In this document: in pieces, positions 18,058-26,581 of the stretch | Layout: each line of letters begins with the position of its first letter | Numbering within the stretch: position 1 is the first letter of the stretch | Made by a program: the position numbers and the translations under genes | Notes under the pieces: generated by a model | Told to the model about the DNA's origin: nothing | Databases searched by the model: none | What the model saw: the letters and a program-made list of their open reading frames with translations, nothing else | Assembly: GCF_000281975.1 (NCBI RefSeq) | Contig: NZ_AKKE01000021.1 | Location: forward strand, 1-60,068 | DNA length: 60,068 nt | Origin: Novosphingobium sp. AP12 | Lineage (GTDB): Bacteria > Pseudomonadota > Alphaproteobacteria > Sphingomonadales > Sphingomonadaceae | Direction of reading: 5' to 3'

Positions 18058-18609
18058 TTGAGGTACGCTGTCGCCACGCAGGTTCACATTCAGCGCAAAC
18101 TGCTCGATTTCGAGCAAGGGTCTCGTGAGATGATGGAGTTCGATCCTTCGGCTTTTCCGAGCGACGATGTGAGGATCAACCTGATACCGAACCATGCGGG
18201 CGTCTGGCTGACGGTCATCCAGGAAACGCCGCAGGACCTGGACGACGTCATGATCCTGTCTGGCTTCCACCGCGGCAGCCTAAGGCCTTCTCGAGAGGCC
18301 GCGAGACATGAACTGACAGCCCTCCGGCTAAAGAAAAGGCCGCTGCGAGGGTGCGCAGCGGCTCAGGATGCGTCGGGGAAACGCATGGGGCGTCTTCGCG
18401 CCTACGGGTTGCGCGCCACAGCGTTGGAGGGCTCTATGCCTAGGCTTGTGGCGAGCTGCGGAAAGTCTTCGACCCTAATTTCCGAGAGGGTCACGATCTC
18501 GTCGGTTGTCTTGATCTGGGCCCGGAACCGCTCAAGCACGCTTGGCATAATGTCGCGCAGCCGGATCAGATCGTCGCGGGTACCGGTCCGCGAAGCCGCC
18601 AGGCCATGA
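18058..18609 (+). CDS. Hypothetical protein, possibly frameshifted at its 3' end
   Basis: The open frame begins at a TTG and has good coding character up to about 18270. It includes the strand-rich block GVWLTVIQETPQDLDDVMIL, which resembles GMWLVIVQQTRLPLEQVKIF in the small protein at 59442-59681. Beyond that the frame runs antisense across a terminator and most of the gene at 18402-18647, so the true end is probably near 18285, where a stop (TAA) lies one frame over. I read it as a short stress- or plasmid-type protein with a possible frameshift. No function can be assigned. Confidence 0.35.
   Translation: MRYAVATQVHIQRKLLDFEQGSREMMEFDPSAFPSDDVRINLIPNHAGVWLTVIQETPQDLDDVMILSGFHRGSLRPSREAARHELTALRLKKRPLRGCAAAQDASGKRMGRLRAYGLRATALEGSMPRLVASCGKSSTLISERVTISSVVLIWARNRSSTLGIMSRSRIRSSRVPVREAARP
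18332..18362 (-). terminator. Rho-independent terminator (minus strand)
   Basis: A perfect 9-bp stem, GCCGCTGCG (18339-18347) and CGCAGCGGC (18354-18362), with a 6-base loop. On the minus strand it is followed by TTTTCTTT. It lies 40 bases after the stop of the 18402-18647 gene and ends that two-gene operon. Confidence 0.8.
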
Positions 18610-18647
18610 AGGCGCTCGGCATGGTCGGCCAGTTCATGATCCATCAT
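18402..18647 (-). CDS. Small helical hypothetical protein
   Basis: 81 residues, largely helical and charged (DHELADHAERLHGLAAS, IMPSVLERFRAQIKTT, VEDFPQLATSLGI). The ATG overlaps the stop of the YozE-like gene (ATGA), and GGAAGG precedes it, so the two are co-translated. A strong terminator follows. No known family is recognised. The pairing with a YozE-like protein suggests a plasmid housekeeping or stress role, which is inference only. Confidence 0.65.
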   Translation of the reverse strand: MMDHELADHAERLHGLAASRTGTRDDLIRLRDIMPSVLERFRAQIKTTDEIVTLSEIRVEDFPQLATSLGIEPSNAVARNP

Positions 18648-18916
18648 CAGCTAGCCTTCCAATCCAGCTCGGCATCGTCCAGCGCTTCATGCATGTCGGG
18701 GTCGGCGCCTTGCTCGCTCAGGCGCTTGCGTACTGCCTCTGGACTGCCATCCTTCGGGAAGGCCCGGTCGATCTTCGCCGCCTTCGCCAGCTCGCCGATA
18801 AAGCCGCCGCGGTCGATCTGCTGCAATACCCAGCGGCCGAAGGGCACGGGCTCGGCTGGTGAATCTTCGAAGTTCACGCGCAGCTCGTTTATGCTCAATC
18901 TTGAGAACGGTGGCAT
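18647..18916 (-). CDS. YozE/SAM-like small protein
   Basis: 89 residues. The C-terminal part (FGRWVLQQIDRGGFIGELAKAAKIDRAFPKDG, then DMHEALDDAELDW; positions about 26-86) matches the YozE SAM-like fold common in alphaproteobacterial small proteins: FGRWLLxQ...GDLAxxAxxDxxFP. Molecular role is unknown. I chose ATG 18916; a TTG at about residue 7 is an alternative. It is first of a two-gene operon ending at the terminator near 18350. Confidence 0.7.
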   Translation of the reverse strand: MPPFSRLSINELRVNFEDSPAEPVPFGRWVLQQIDRGGFIGELAKAAKIDRAFPKDGSPEAVRKRLSEQGADPDMHEALDDAELDWKAS

Positions 18917-19094
18917 GCGAGAATCACTCCATTGCGATGTTGAAACCAACCTATCTGTTCCACTTTCGTTCTGCAACCGATATGGAGTGGTAATGGCGCT
19001 TCCCGCACCCTCTTCCCAACCAAATGATCCGACACACGATTGAGATGCTGCCCGCGAGGCCGCGAAGGATAAGCCGATCATCCCCACCCCGGCT

Positions 19095-19382
19095 GTGCGG
19101 GTGGTTCTATCCTGGCTCACCCTTAGCAAGATCGCTGAGGGCTTCCGGGTCGAGCGGTATTGGGAAGCGCTAACGAAGACGCCGCCACATGACATGGTCG
19201 ATGACGTCCGGAGCCGGGAAATGCAGATCCTCATCGATCGGTGGGCAAAGTCGCGGCGGATGGATGACGACGCTCCCAACCGAAGCCGCATCTGCACCGC
19301 GAATGACGAGGAGGGTCTCGTCGAGGAGATGGCGGACGCCATGTGGCTGACCCAATCATCGTCGAACAAGGACGATGATTAG
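19095..19382 (+). CDS. Hypothetical protein (possibly 5'-truncated)
   Basis: 95 residues from a GTG. Codon use is GC3-rich and coding-like (SKIAEGFRVERYWEALTKTPPHDM). The coding pattern continues upstream of the GTG (AAREAAKDKPIIPTPAV) to an in-frame stop at about 19042 with no start codon. The real gene may therefore have lost its 5' end, or a frameshift lies near 19040. No family is recognised. Confidence 0.35.
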   Translation: MRVVLSWLTLSKIAEGFRVERYWEALTKTPPHDMVDDVRSREMQILIDRWAKSRRMDDDAPNRSRICTANDEEGLVEEMADAMWLTQSSSNKDDD

Positions 19383-19426
19383 CGGCCATGGAATAAGGCT
19401 GGGCCCTAATGCCCCAGGGCCGTGCG

Positions 19427-19672
19427 CTACTTCGGGCGGGCATCTCTCGGCGTGCTGCGGCGGGCTTTCGCTGGCTGATCATTGCACCGGTTGCGCAACC
19501 TCGGCCTTATTATGCTGTCGCCGGCCGTCTCACCGAGCTTGTGGTCAATCATGCGGTTGAAGCACTCGCTCAGCCCGGCTAGGTCCTGTGGCCAGTTACC
19601 GAACGAGGCGCCATCCAGCGCGACGATCACCTCGTCTTCGGAAGCGGAGCGGAAGGTTCCGGTTTCGGCCAT
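19427..19672 (-). CDS. Small hypothetical protein
   Basis: 81 residues beginning MAETGTFRSASEDEVIVALD. The first 55 residues look like a folded, mixed alpha/beta domain (VIVALDGASFGNWPQDLAGL, then NRMIDHKLGE). The C-terminus is Arg-rich and probably disordered. No family or motif is recognised and the start context is weak. Confidence 0.42.
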   Translation of the reverse strand: MAETGTFRSASEDEVIVALDGASFGNWPQDLAGLSECFNRMIDHKLGETAGDSIIRPRLRNRCNDQPAKARRSTPRDARPK

Positions 19673-20025
19673 TCTCGGAGGCTACGAGGATCCGCTGTTC
19701 CGCAAACCTCTGCTCCGAAGGAGGTAGGGCGTAGCCCCCGGTTGCGAATCAGCTGCGCCACAGATTACGTTCCGCTCACGACCCGAAGGGACCATTCGTG
19801 GTACCTGTAATTGCCCAGGATCTGCACCAGCAGACCCGGGCCCTTGTCTTCTTGCCGCTGAGGTCAGCTTTGACCCTCGATCAGCTTTGCCATGTACATG
19901 CAAAGCGAGCTTGGAATGGCAAGCAAAGTAGCGGCCAGCAAGAAGGGCATAGCCAGAAAAAAGCGGAATGGCGGGGGCACATCATCCTCCTCTCAATAGG
20001 ATGTAATCGCGGTATCTCTCCGCGA
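19673..20025. other. Intergenic stretch, nothing recognised
   Basis: About 350 bases between two leftward genes. Open frames here lack coding character. No hairpin with a U-tract or family-level similarity was seen. Confidence 0.35.
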
Positions 20026-20397
20026 CTACTCTACCAAGGGCCGAGCCAACTCCCACGCCACCAGGTAATCGCCGGCATCCTCGTCGCGGACATAAAGATG
20101 GGCGAGCGTCCATCCGTCTTTATCAGTGCCCACTCGTTCGATGCTGACGCGCCCCGAGCCGAGGAAAGCTTTGAGATGGTCTCTGCTCGCATTCCCAGCT
20201 GTGTAATCGCACCAGGCCGGGTTTTTAGAGCTCGCCAGTCGCGATCGCTCGATTAGCGCACACCTCAGCGAGCCATTGACCTCGGGCGCGTCTATCCCAG
20301 CGAGGCGAACGCGCTCGCCATCGCAGAGGCGAATGGTGTCACCGTCGTGGACGGACGCGATGCATAGCCCGGCGGCCGCGGCGAGAAGGAAAGACAT
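20026..20397 (-). CDS. Thermonuclease-family (SNase-like) secreted nuclease
   Basis: 123 residues. A signal-like N-terminus (MSFLLAAAAGLCIA) leads into the SNase core: SVHDGDTIRLCDGERVRLAGIDAPE, with the Asp/Arg residues of the calcium and catalytic site, then a C-terminal helix. It probably degrades nucleic acids in the periplasm or outside. Compact SNase genes are common on conjugative plasmids. It lies 12 bases downstream of the SH3 gene with a GAAGG site, forming a two-gene operon. Confidence 0.88.
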   Translation of the reverse strand: MSFLLAAAAGLCIASVHDGDTIRLCDGERVRLAGIDAPEVNGSLRCALIERSRLASSKNPAWCDYTAGNASRDHLKAFLGSGRVSIERVGTDKDGWTLAHLYVRDEDAGDYLVAWELARPLVE

Positions 20398-20409
20398 ATC
20401 GAGCTACCT

Positions 20410-20922
20410 TCAGACGCCGTAGCGCTTGTTGCCGCCGCTGGTGATACAGTATCGGCCCCCGCGCGGACCGATGCAAACGTTCCCTCCGCTGCACGGGCAG
20501 GTGCCGCCATATGATCCGCCGGCCCCGCTGCGGCGACGCGACGAAGATCGATTGCTGCGCGACGACATGCTCGACTTCCGAGCAGCGGAATATTTCTTGG
20601 TCGACGAAAGGTAGCTGGGCGACCCGTAGGACTGACGGGTCGAGTTGGCATAGTTGCTTGGACGCGATGGTACGTGGCCAGCGCTATCGGCAATCAGGTA
20701 GCGCGCCACTACCCAGCAGTTTGGCGAAACCAAGTGAGACCAGCCACCACCGGCCTCGCTCACTTCAACGTGCCGGCCGCGCGCGAGTTTGGCCGCCACC
20801 GGCGCGCTGGCGTCGGGCCGGGACCGGCAGTTCAAGGAATTAGCCGAAACCTGCGCAGCATGAGCCCCACCGCTGAAAACGAGTAGTACAGAAAATAGAA
20901 ATATGCCGAATAACGCCCGCAT
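20410..20922 (-). CDS. Secreted bacterial SH3-domain protein
   Basis: 170 residues with a signal peptide (MRALFGIFLFSVLLVFSGGAHA). An SH3b domain follows (about residues 24-78: VSANSLNCRSRPDASAPVAAKLARG, then WSHLVSPNCWVVARYL), then a Ser/Arg-rich linker. The Cys-rich C-terminal knot (TCPCSGGNVCIGPRGGRYCIT) resembles the PBCV-type basic adaptor domain. It likely binds cell wall and is upstream partner of the SNase gene. A GGAGG site precedes the ATG. Confidence 0.82.
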   Translation of the reverse strand: MRALFGIFLFSVLLVFSGGAHAAQVSANSLNCRSRPDASAPVAAKLARGRHVEVSEAGGGWSHLVSPNCWVVARYLIADSAGHVPSRPSNYANSTRQSYGSPSYLSSTKKYSAARKSSMSSRSNRSSSRRRSGAGGSYGGTCPCSGGNVCIGPRGGRYCITSGGNKRYGV

Positions 20923-21095
20923 ACGTCCCTCCGAGTCGCGAGAAAGCTATGCGGGCTGTTCTTAAGATTTGTCTATGCCGCCGGGATTAAAGATCTTTAA
21001 TCGTTGCGTCAGCATTTACGGCGAGGAGTGCAGCGCGGATGGATCGATGGCGCACTTCACCCACGCGTTCGATCTGCGTTTAATCCGGATCGCCT

Positions 21096-21563
21096 TCAGC
21101 CCAGTTTGCTATCGTCCTCGAACCCCTGATCGGCCTGAGCCTTCATAAAGCCGCTCCATTCATCCTTGTTCGCATACCAACCTTCCAGGGAGCGAACTCG
21201 GCCAGCCGGCTCCAAAATCGCTTGATGATCTTCGAGCAAATCGAAATCGGGGTCTGTCGTAACTGGTAACAGCTCGCCAAACGGCGCTGTTGCCCACGCT
21301 ATGATGGGCTCAGCTTCTATGAACGGCTTATCGGCTTCAGGGGCGTCAGCTTCATAATAGAACGACAGCACCTCGTAGCCACGGTGAGCCGGAACAATGA
21401 CCCGATCGGAAAACAGGATTCCCTTCGCAATTACCGGATTAATGGCGACGTTGAACGCCTCGCCGTCGCCACTGCGCAAAAACACGCGATCATGGGTCGC
21501 CGACACTCCCTCTATGAGCCGTATCGGGTATGAATTGCCTTCAAGGTCCGTGAAAAAGTCCAT
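21096..21563 (-). CDS. Hypothetical protein
   Basis: 155 residues, beginning MDFFTDLEGNSYPIRLIEG, acidic, with alternating beta strands (HDRVFLRSGDGEAFNVAI, RGYEVLSFYYEAD). A GTAGGAG ribosome site lies before the ATG. No membrane segment, signal peptide or named family is seen. It is isolated, with about 170 bases on its upstream side before the SH3 gene's territory. Confidence 0.65.
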   Translation of the reverse strand: MDFFTDLEGNSYPIRLIEGVSATHDRVFLRSGDGEAFNVAINPVIAKGILFSDRVIVPAHRGYEVLSFYYEADAPEADKPFIEAEPIIAWATAPFGELLPVTTDPDFDLLEDHQAILEPAGRVRSLEGWYANKDEWSGFMKAQADQGFEDDSKLG

Positions 21564-21669
21564 AGTCTGCTCCTACCGGCGCCTTGCGCCGGATCTAACG
21601 TCAGCCCAGAATGAACCAATAAGTACGGCACTAACCGGATACATGGCGCGCGGATAGGGGCTATGTGAC

Positions 21670-21903
21670 TCAGATCTCCGGCAGACCCTTGTGCTCGACG
21701 TCGTCGAAGAGCGGACCATTCTCTTTGTTTCCAAGGGGTAAGACAAACGGGTCATGACCGCTGCAAAGCTCAATCGGGGGAGCGTAGCTGTTCCCATATT
21801 CCTGCCACCGCCCTTCAATCAGGACGGCGGGAATGACCGTTCCTACCACCGCGGTTCTCCGTCCCGCCGCATCGGCCAAGCTCCGCCGCTTCCTCGTAAG
21901 CAT
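21670..21903 (-). CDS. Small hypothetical protein
   Basis: 77 residues (TAVVGTVIPAVLIEGRWQEYGNSYAPP within). A short strand-turn-strand pattern is plausible, and no family is recognised. The first 15 residues are Arg-rich, so a start further in is possible. It is adjacent to, but not clearly in an operon with, the 155-residue protein gene. Confidence 0.45.
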   Translation of the reverse strand: MLTRKRRSLADAAGRRTAVVGTVIPAVLIEGRWQEYGNSYAPPIELCSGHDPFVLPLGNKENGPLFDDVEHKGLPEI

Positions 21904-22259
21904 GGCCTTCCGCCCAAGCGCGTCAGTGACCTTTCGGCAGCGACGCTCGAACAGCGACGCGTCAGCTGCCCGTTTGCCACAACTTCAGATAGCTTACGAA
22001 ATTCAGGGTAACGAGCGTCGGCTGGGATCAGCTACGAACAGATAAAAAGGTGTGGATGAAAACCATCAGACTTATCGCATAGGCTCGTATTCCTATGGGA
22101 CACCGAGAGAAAAGCAACTTCCGGCTGCGGCCAGAAATGCGCCCAGAGTGGAGCTGCTCGAATGCCTTCGACGCAAAGGCCGAACGCAGACAGGTATTCA
22201 AAATGATCATTCGCGATCTTAGACAGAGCTGGAATACTAGCTCAGCAACTGCCTTCCCC
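21904..22259. other. Intergenic stretch, nothing recognised
   Basis: About 355 bases. No open frame with coding character, hairpin terminator or repeat was identified. Confidence 0.35.
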
Positions 22260-22613
22260 TCACCAAATCGTCATCTCGACTTCGTCGGCAGAGGGGCGTC
22301 CTTGCTCGCTCATTATCGACTTCGTGATTTGCGAAACGTAGCCGCCGTGGTTCGAATTATATGCGAGCTCTGCCCACGGCGCGCGGATGAAATGCGACCC
22401 TCCCAATCCGAAAAAGCCGCCATCAGAGATGATGACATGCGCAACCCGGCCGGTTCGTTTGTTCACCATGAAATTGTGAACATGACCTATCTTTTCGCCG
22501 TTCGGACCATACACTGCAGTGCCTTCAACCCGATCAGATGCGATCAGCTCGGCATCACCGACGGTCTCAATAGGGGCGTCAACCCCGGTCATATCAATTT
22601 CGCGCTCAGGCAC
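22260..22613 (-). CDS. PRC-barrel domain protein
   Basis: 117 residues. The PRC-barrel is clear (about residues 24-80: LIASDRVEGTAVYGPNGEKIGHVHNFMVNKRTGRVAHVIIS, then FGLGGSHFIRAPW). These small beta-barrels bind RNA or protein partners and are often stress-induced in alphaproteobacteria. I chose the GTG at 22613 because AAGGAG sits 6 bases upstream. An ATG 18 bases earlier would place that site inside the gene. Confidence 0.85.
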   Translation of the reverse strand: MPEREIDMTGVDAPIETVGDAELIASDRVEGTAVYGPNGEKIGHVHNFMVNKRTGRVAHVIISDGGFFGLGGSHFIRAPWAELAYNSNHGGYVSQITKSIMSEQGRPSADEVEMTIW

Positions 22614-23326
22614 TGCTTTTCTCCTTGGCATCCATAACGCTTGGTTCGCGCGTGAGTTCACGGCGACATCGCTAAGGGTGAACGGAGGCATTCTGCCAAG
22701 TGCATCTCAGCCAAGACTTGGCCATCCTGCGCGTTACCCGATAAGAGCCGCCTCCGCATCCATTAGCGTGCCCCCCAAGCCACCCTAACTCAGCGGATTA
22801 TCAACGATCCCTAATGAAAAACACAACATCCTCATCGCTAGGGGTGACAACGTCCGGCATTTGCCCACGGCTTGATGGGCAAGACTACCAACATCAGCCG
22901 TCTCGCCCGCTAAGGTGTGATTTTCAACGATCACTACGGCTACGGCCGCCCAGTTGCACCGCCGGACGCGCCGCGTTCATCATGCCAGCCGCCAGTCCGA
23001 ACCCGAATTATCACGATCGGCATCTCAGGTTCTCCCCAAGACAATTAGAAAAAAATCCGACTCAGGCCTAAGTGCTGAAAGTGCCGGGCTGGAAGTCCGG
23101 CCAATTCGAAAAGCACGACCGCGGCGACCGCGACGACTGCTGCCCACCGGTCAAGGCTTCGAGGGATGGCTCGGCAAGCCTAACTGCTCCTGCACAGAAA
23201 CACGCGCCCTTAGCCGCCGCGGCGGCGTCCCTCATGGCGATGATGCCGTCAACCTTAAACCGAATTTGCAAGACATTCCCGAAAGTGGTTTTGGCTGTCC
23301 CGCCCGCTGGATTGTCTACATCGAGC
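22614..23326. other. Mostly intergenic; one uncertain leftward open frame
   Basis: About 710 bases. On the minus strand, 23068-23418 is open for 116 residues with some coding-like sequence (VQIELDVDNPAGGTAKTTF, GIIAMRDAAAAAKGACFC), but it has no ribosome site and a basic C-terminus. It overlaps the better candidate at 23327-23479 in another frame. I see no family match and do not call it a gene. Confidence 0.3.
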
Positions 23327-23479
23327 TCAATCTGCACGGTGGGCCGTGTTCCTGCCCCTTTGAAGTGACTGCAGGAAACCAAGCATCGCCGCGTGATCCC
23401 TTTCCACAACAGGCGCATGGAACTCAGGCAATCTTAGGATGACGGCGGTGAGGCCAGCAACTGCCTGCAGGTCGGACAT
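23327..23479 (-). CDS. Possible 50-residue protein overlapping upstream gene
   Basis: Reads MSDLQAVAGLTAVILRLPEF and ends HRAD. It overlaps the 3' end of the zinc-knuckle gene by 46 bases in a different frame, so at least one of the two may be misread. The composition is protein-like but no family is recognised. Confidence 0.3.
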   Translation of the reverse strand: MSDLQAVAGLTAVILRLPEFHAPVVERDHAAMLGFLQSLQRGRNTAHRAD

Positions 23480-23652
23480 GTGACGCTTTCCCTCGCGTGG
23501 GAAGCTCGAAACTCGCCAGAACGCTTTTTGGCAGCTCCGCACAGAGAGGGAAACAGCCCGCCCTGGGTGATCATGTGGACTGTTGACTGGCTCGTGCCAT
23601 CTTGTGCCGTTGGCCCAAGCTGTTCAGTCGGTTCGCTGCGCGGATCGCTCAA
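23434..23652 (-). CDS. Small Cys-containing (zinc-knuckle-like) protein
   Basis: 72 residues. After a hydrophilic start comes a compact block, ITQGGLFPSLCGAAKKRSGE, then VTCPTCRQLLAS. Three cysteines, including a C-x2-C pair, suggest a half zinc-knuckle. The style fits short plasmid-borne regulators. The true start may be the Met just before ITQGG. No function is assigned. Confidence 0.5.
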   Translation of the reverse strand: MSDPRSEPTEQLGPTAQDGTSQSTVHMITQGGLFPSLCGAAKKRSGEFRASHARESVTCPTCRQLLASPPSS

Positions 23653-23781
23653 CGGAAAACGAACCCGATCCGGGCGCTAGGCCATGAAGGCGCAGAAGCG
23701 GATCGCGGCGATGATGGATCGATCGCCTTTGCTGCTGACGCGGCAGCGTTGACGGGGGCTACGATGCGTTCGCCCCCGCAT

Positions 23782-24417
23782 TCAAAAAGTATATTCCTGC
23801 ACCTCGTCATTATCACCAACCGCCTGAGCATTTGCATGAGCGAGAATCTGAATCGCGCTGGTCCGGTCCGCAAAGACAGCGAGGCTCAACGCGTTGTCGA
23901 ATTCTAGACCACACCTGTTTCCAATTTTCCAGCGCACTGTAGCGTCGAAGTCAGGTAAAAGCCTGGCGCTAAGCCGCGTACGCTCACCGACATAGAACGA
24001 TGCCGATGTTTCGATACATATTCCGCGGCATGAAAGATTGACGATTTCAGCGCTAAATTCGCGCTTTCGAAACACAACGCTGGCGGGGTGCCGTAAGCAT
24101 ACTCTTACCGGGCGCTTCCGAGAGACGCTTGGCTCCGCGACAAATTGCGCAACATCGATGGCCTCCTCACAAGTGAAGGTCACGCCAGAGGCATCGGCGT
24201 GCAAGAAACTGACACGTAAGGTCTGTCCGATGCCCGCCTCGAGCAACATCTCTCCATCGAGCTTTAGATCATTGAAAAGCCTCAACTTGACCCCGGAAGC
24301 ACGAACTTTTAAGATAATGCAGAGATATTCGCCTCGGTCACAAATTAGCTTCGCAACGCGCATGAGCGAGGCCTGCCAAGCATCCTGATCAAGATCTGCA
24401 TCCGGCATATCCATCAT
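23782..24417 (-). CDS. PilZ-domain protein
   Basis: 211 residues. The C-terminal half is a PilZ-type domain: RKRPVRVCLRHPASVVF, then IVNLSCRGICIETS, then ATVRWKIGNRCGLEFD, the strand pattern of c-di-GMP receptors. The usual RxxxR and DxSxxG motifs are only partly kept (SRKRPVR; NLSCRG with Asn in place of Asp), so c-di-GMP binding is uncertain. The N-terminal half looks like a divergent second PilZ-like barrel. It lies opposite to the downstream two-component genes, with about 500 bases between. Confidence 0.72.
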   Translation of the reverse strand: MMDMPDADLDQDAWQASLMRVAKLICDRGEYLCIILKVRASGVKLRLFNDLKLDGEMLLEAGIGQTLRVSFLHADASGVTFTCEEAIDVAQFVAEPSVSRKRPVRVCLRHPASVVFRKREFSAEIVNLSCRGICIETSASFYVGERTRLSARLLPDFDATVRWKIGNRCGLEFDNALSLAVFADRTSAIQILAHANAQAVGDNDEVQEYTF

Positions 24418-24660
24418 TGCCTTTTCTTAGGCGAGAAAAATTGATCGCAAAAGTCCGTGATCGTACCCAAGACCGACGGGCTTAATTTGAGACGCCCGCC
24501 GGCCAAGTCGGACTTGTTCTCCAGGGCGGAACAAGCCCGAGGGTACCCACAGAAATGATCATTATGGTGTGGCTCAAAAACTGCCTGACGTTATCCTCTA
24601 ATTTGAGGCGACGATACCGTCTACTTCATCCTTCTGACCGTAACAGTCATGTTTTGTTAT

Positions 24661-24680
24661 CCGGGAAATTCCCGGTTAGG
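24661..24680 (+). promoter_or_regulatory. Palindromic operator candidate, copy 1
   Basis: CCGGGAAATTCCCGG is a perfect 7-bp inverted repeat around a central A and is followed by GTTAGG. The same core plus GTTA-type tail recurs at 24879 and, inverted, at 27191. Confidence 0.55.
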
Positions 24681-24878
24681 TGCATCCCATCTACGCGCAA
24701 GCTTGAGCGGCGCCACAGACTTGGTACCCCACGTCGTTGTCGCGCCGTAATGCGGGCCACTTAAGCTCATATCATTTACGGCCATAGGATCGGCGCCCCG
24801 ACACGCAGCCTCCGACCTCTGCTTCGCCTCAGATCGGCCGCCCTTTCTCGCGGGTCTGATTCAGGCGGACCGGACGCT

Positions 24879-24900
24879 CCCGTGAAATTTCCGGGTTACG
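24879..24900 (+). promoter_or_regulatory. Palindromic operator candidate, copy 2
   Basis: CCCGTGAAATTTCCGGG followed by TTACG, 32 bases before the kinase start codon. This is where a self-regulating response regulator or repressor would bind. Confidence 0.55.
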
Positions 24901-24931
24901 TCACCCCGCCGGACAGGCCAGAGCTGGTGCG

Positions 24932-26581
24932 ATGACCGTCCCAGACGCCGCTGCCATTTCCCGAACTAGTGCCGCCTTGCGTGCCATGGCGCTCCGCCGC
25001 GAGGACGCGGTGCTGCTCGCCATCTATCCCCTCTGCTTCGCGCTGCTACACTGGGCCGCACGGCCGTGGGCCGGGGCCGGGTTCTTTTCGTTGTGGTATC
25101 CTGCCGCTGGACTGCGCTTCGCCCTGCTGTGGAGCCGCGGGGCGCGCATGACCCCGTGGCTCATCCTGACCGAGGTCATCAGCGACGGCTTTGTCGGCCT
25201 TATCCCGTCGTCTGGCCCGGCGGCGGTGCAAGCTATCACTGGCGCTATACGTCCGGGCCTCACTTGCGGGCTGGCGATAGCGGCGGTGCGCCGTCTGGCC
25301 CGGAGCCGCAGCGACGCGCTGGCGCTGCCGCCGATGATGCTGGGCCTGGCCGCCGTCGCCGCGCCGACTTTCAACGCCGTGATGGTAGTGCCATTCGAGG
25401 CATGGCTGCCCTCCGACGCCAGCTACTATCGTAGCGGCGTGGACGTCGCGATCTCGCTAACCGGACTGGCCGTGGGCGATTTGCTCGGCATACTCGTGTT
25501 TGCGCCGCTGCTGCTTTGGCTCTGCACCGTGCTCGAAGGCATTCCGGCGCTGCGCCTTTCCGCCTTCAACCCGAGCCCACACCTGCGCCCGCTGGCGGAG
25601 GACGCGCTCGTCTTCGCGCTGTGCTTGATGCTAACGATCGCCCTGTGGCGCGCAGGGCTGGGAGCGCAGCCGATCCCGAGCCTGCTGGGCGGCGCGTGGA
25701 TTGGGCTTCGCCACGGCCGCACCGCCGCGTGGTTCGCGATTTGCGCGCAAGTCTGCGTGTTCCTGCCGTACTCAGCCGGTTCTCTGGCCGACGACAGGCG
25801 GCTCGAGCTGCACCTGGGCCTTGCCGCTGTAGTCCTTGTCACCTGGCTGGCGGGCAGCTTCTCCGACGCGCAGAAAACATCGCGCGCTCTCCTCGAGAGG
25901 CGCAATCGCCTGCTCTTCCAAGCCGAGCGCCTCAAGACCCTCCGCGCGATGTCGGTGGCAGTAATCCACGAAATCAGCCAGCCTCTTTCCACTCTCGCCA
26001 TAGAGGCAGCGCACCTCAAGACCGTAACCAGGCATCTCGATGCGGACACCGTCGCCAGCGCTACGCTGGTCGATCGCAAAGCACGCGCTTTGTCCGACCT
26101 CGTGCGTCGGCTGCGCCGCTTCGGCGGGCGCGACGTTGACGAGCCCTCGCCCCTGCCCGTCGAAGTGCTGGTACTGACTGCCTGCCAGATCGTCGCTCCC
26201 GAAGCGCGCGTCGCCGGTGGAAGTGTAGATTGCGTCCCCGTCGCTGCCGACCTTGTTGTGCAGGTCCAGGAAATCGAGCTGACACAGGCGTTAGTCAACC
26301 TCTTGCGCAACGCGCTCGCCGCTAGCCCGGGGCAGGTCGTGCGCGTCGCTGTCATCCCGCACGCCGATGAGGTGGCGATCGAGGTCTCCAACCCGGCACC
26401 GGCCGCGCCCGGCACCTTCCCCGGCGGGACGGGCACCGGGATAGGTGCCGGAATGGGGGTGGGCCTCGTCATCGCGCGCACCATCGTCGAGGCGCATGGC
26501 GGCACCCTCACGCGACGCGATGAAGCGGGTCTGGTGCGCTTCATCATCTCGCTTCCACTTCTTACTGGAGCTTTCGCATGA
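24932..26581 (+). CDS. MASE1-domain sensor histidine kinase
   Basis: 549 residues. Residues about 25-312 are a polytopic MASE1-type membrane sensor of roughly eight spans. A short coiled linker and the kinase core follow: H-box with His346 (HEISQPLSTL), N-box in the segment ALVNLLRNALAA, and G-box GVGLVIARTIVEAHGG. The signal is unknown. The stop overlaps the response-regulator start by 4 bases, so the two are one operon. It is high-GC, intact, and bracketed by palindromes. Confidence 0.9.
   Translation: MTVPDAAAISRTSAALRAMALRREDAVLLAIYPLCFALLHWAARPWAGAGFFSLWYPAAGLRFALLWSRGARMTPWLILTEVISDGFVGLIPSSGPAAVQAITGAIRPGLTCGLAIAAVRRLARSRSDALALPPMMLGLAAVAAPTFNAVMVVPFEAWLPSDASYYRSGVDVAISLTGLAVGDLLGILVFAPLLLWLCTVLEGIPALRLSAFNPSPHLRPLAEDALVFALCLMLTIALWRAGLGAQPIPSLLGGAWIGLRHGRTAAWFAICAQVCVFLPYSAGSLADDRRLELHLGLAAVVLVTWLAGSFSDAQKTSRALLERRNRLLFQAERLKTLRAMSVAVIHEISQPLSTLAIEAAHLKTVTRHLDADTVASATLVDRKARALSDLVRRLRRFGGRDVDEPSPLPVEVLVLTACQIVAPEARVAGGSVDCVPVAADLVVQVQEIELTQALVNLLRNALAASPGQVVRVAVIPHADEVAIEVSNPAPAAPGTFPGGTGTGIGAGMGVGLVIARTIVEAHGGTLTRRDEAGLVRFIISLPLLTGAFA

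Larger units (their letters stand above)
24418..24931. promoter_or_regulatory. Divergent control region upstream of MASE1 kinase
   Basis: 514 bases between the leftward PilZ gene and the rightward kinase gene, with no coding frame of note. It contains two copies of the GGAAATTTCC-type palindrome (24661-24680 and 24879-24900), the second ending about 30 bases before the kinase ATG. It probably holds the promoter of the two-component operon. Confidence 0.55.
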
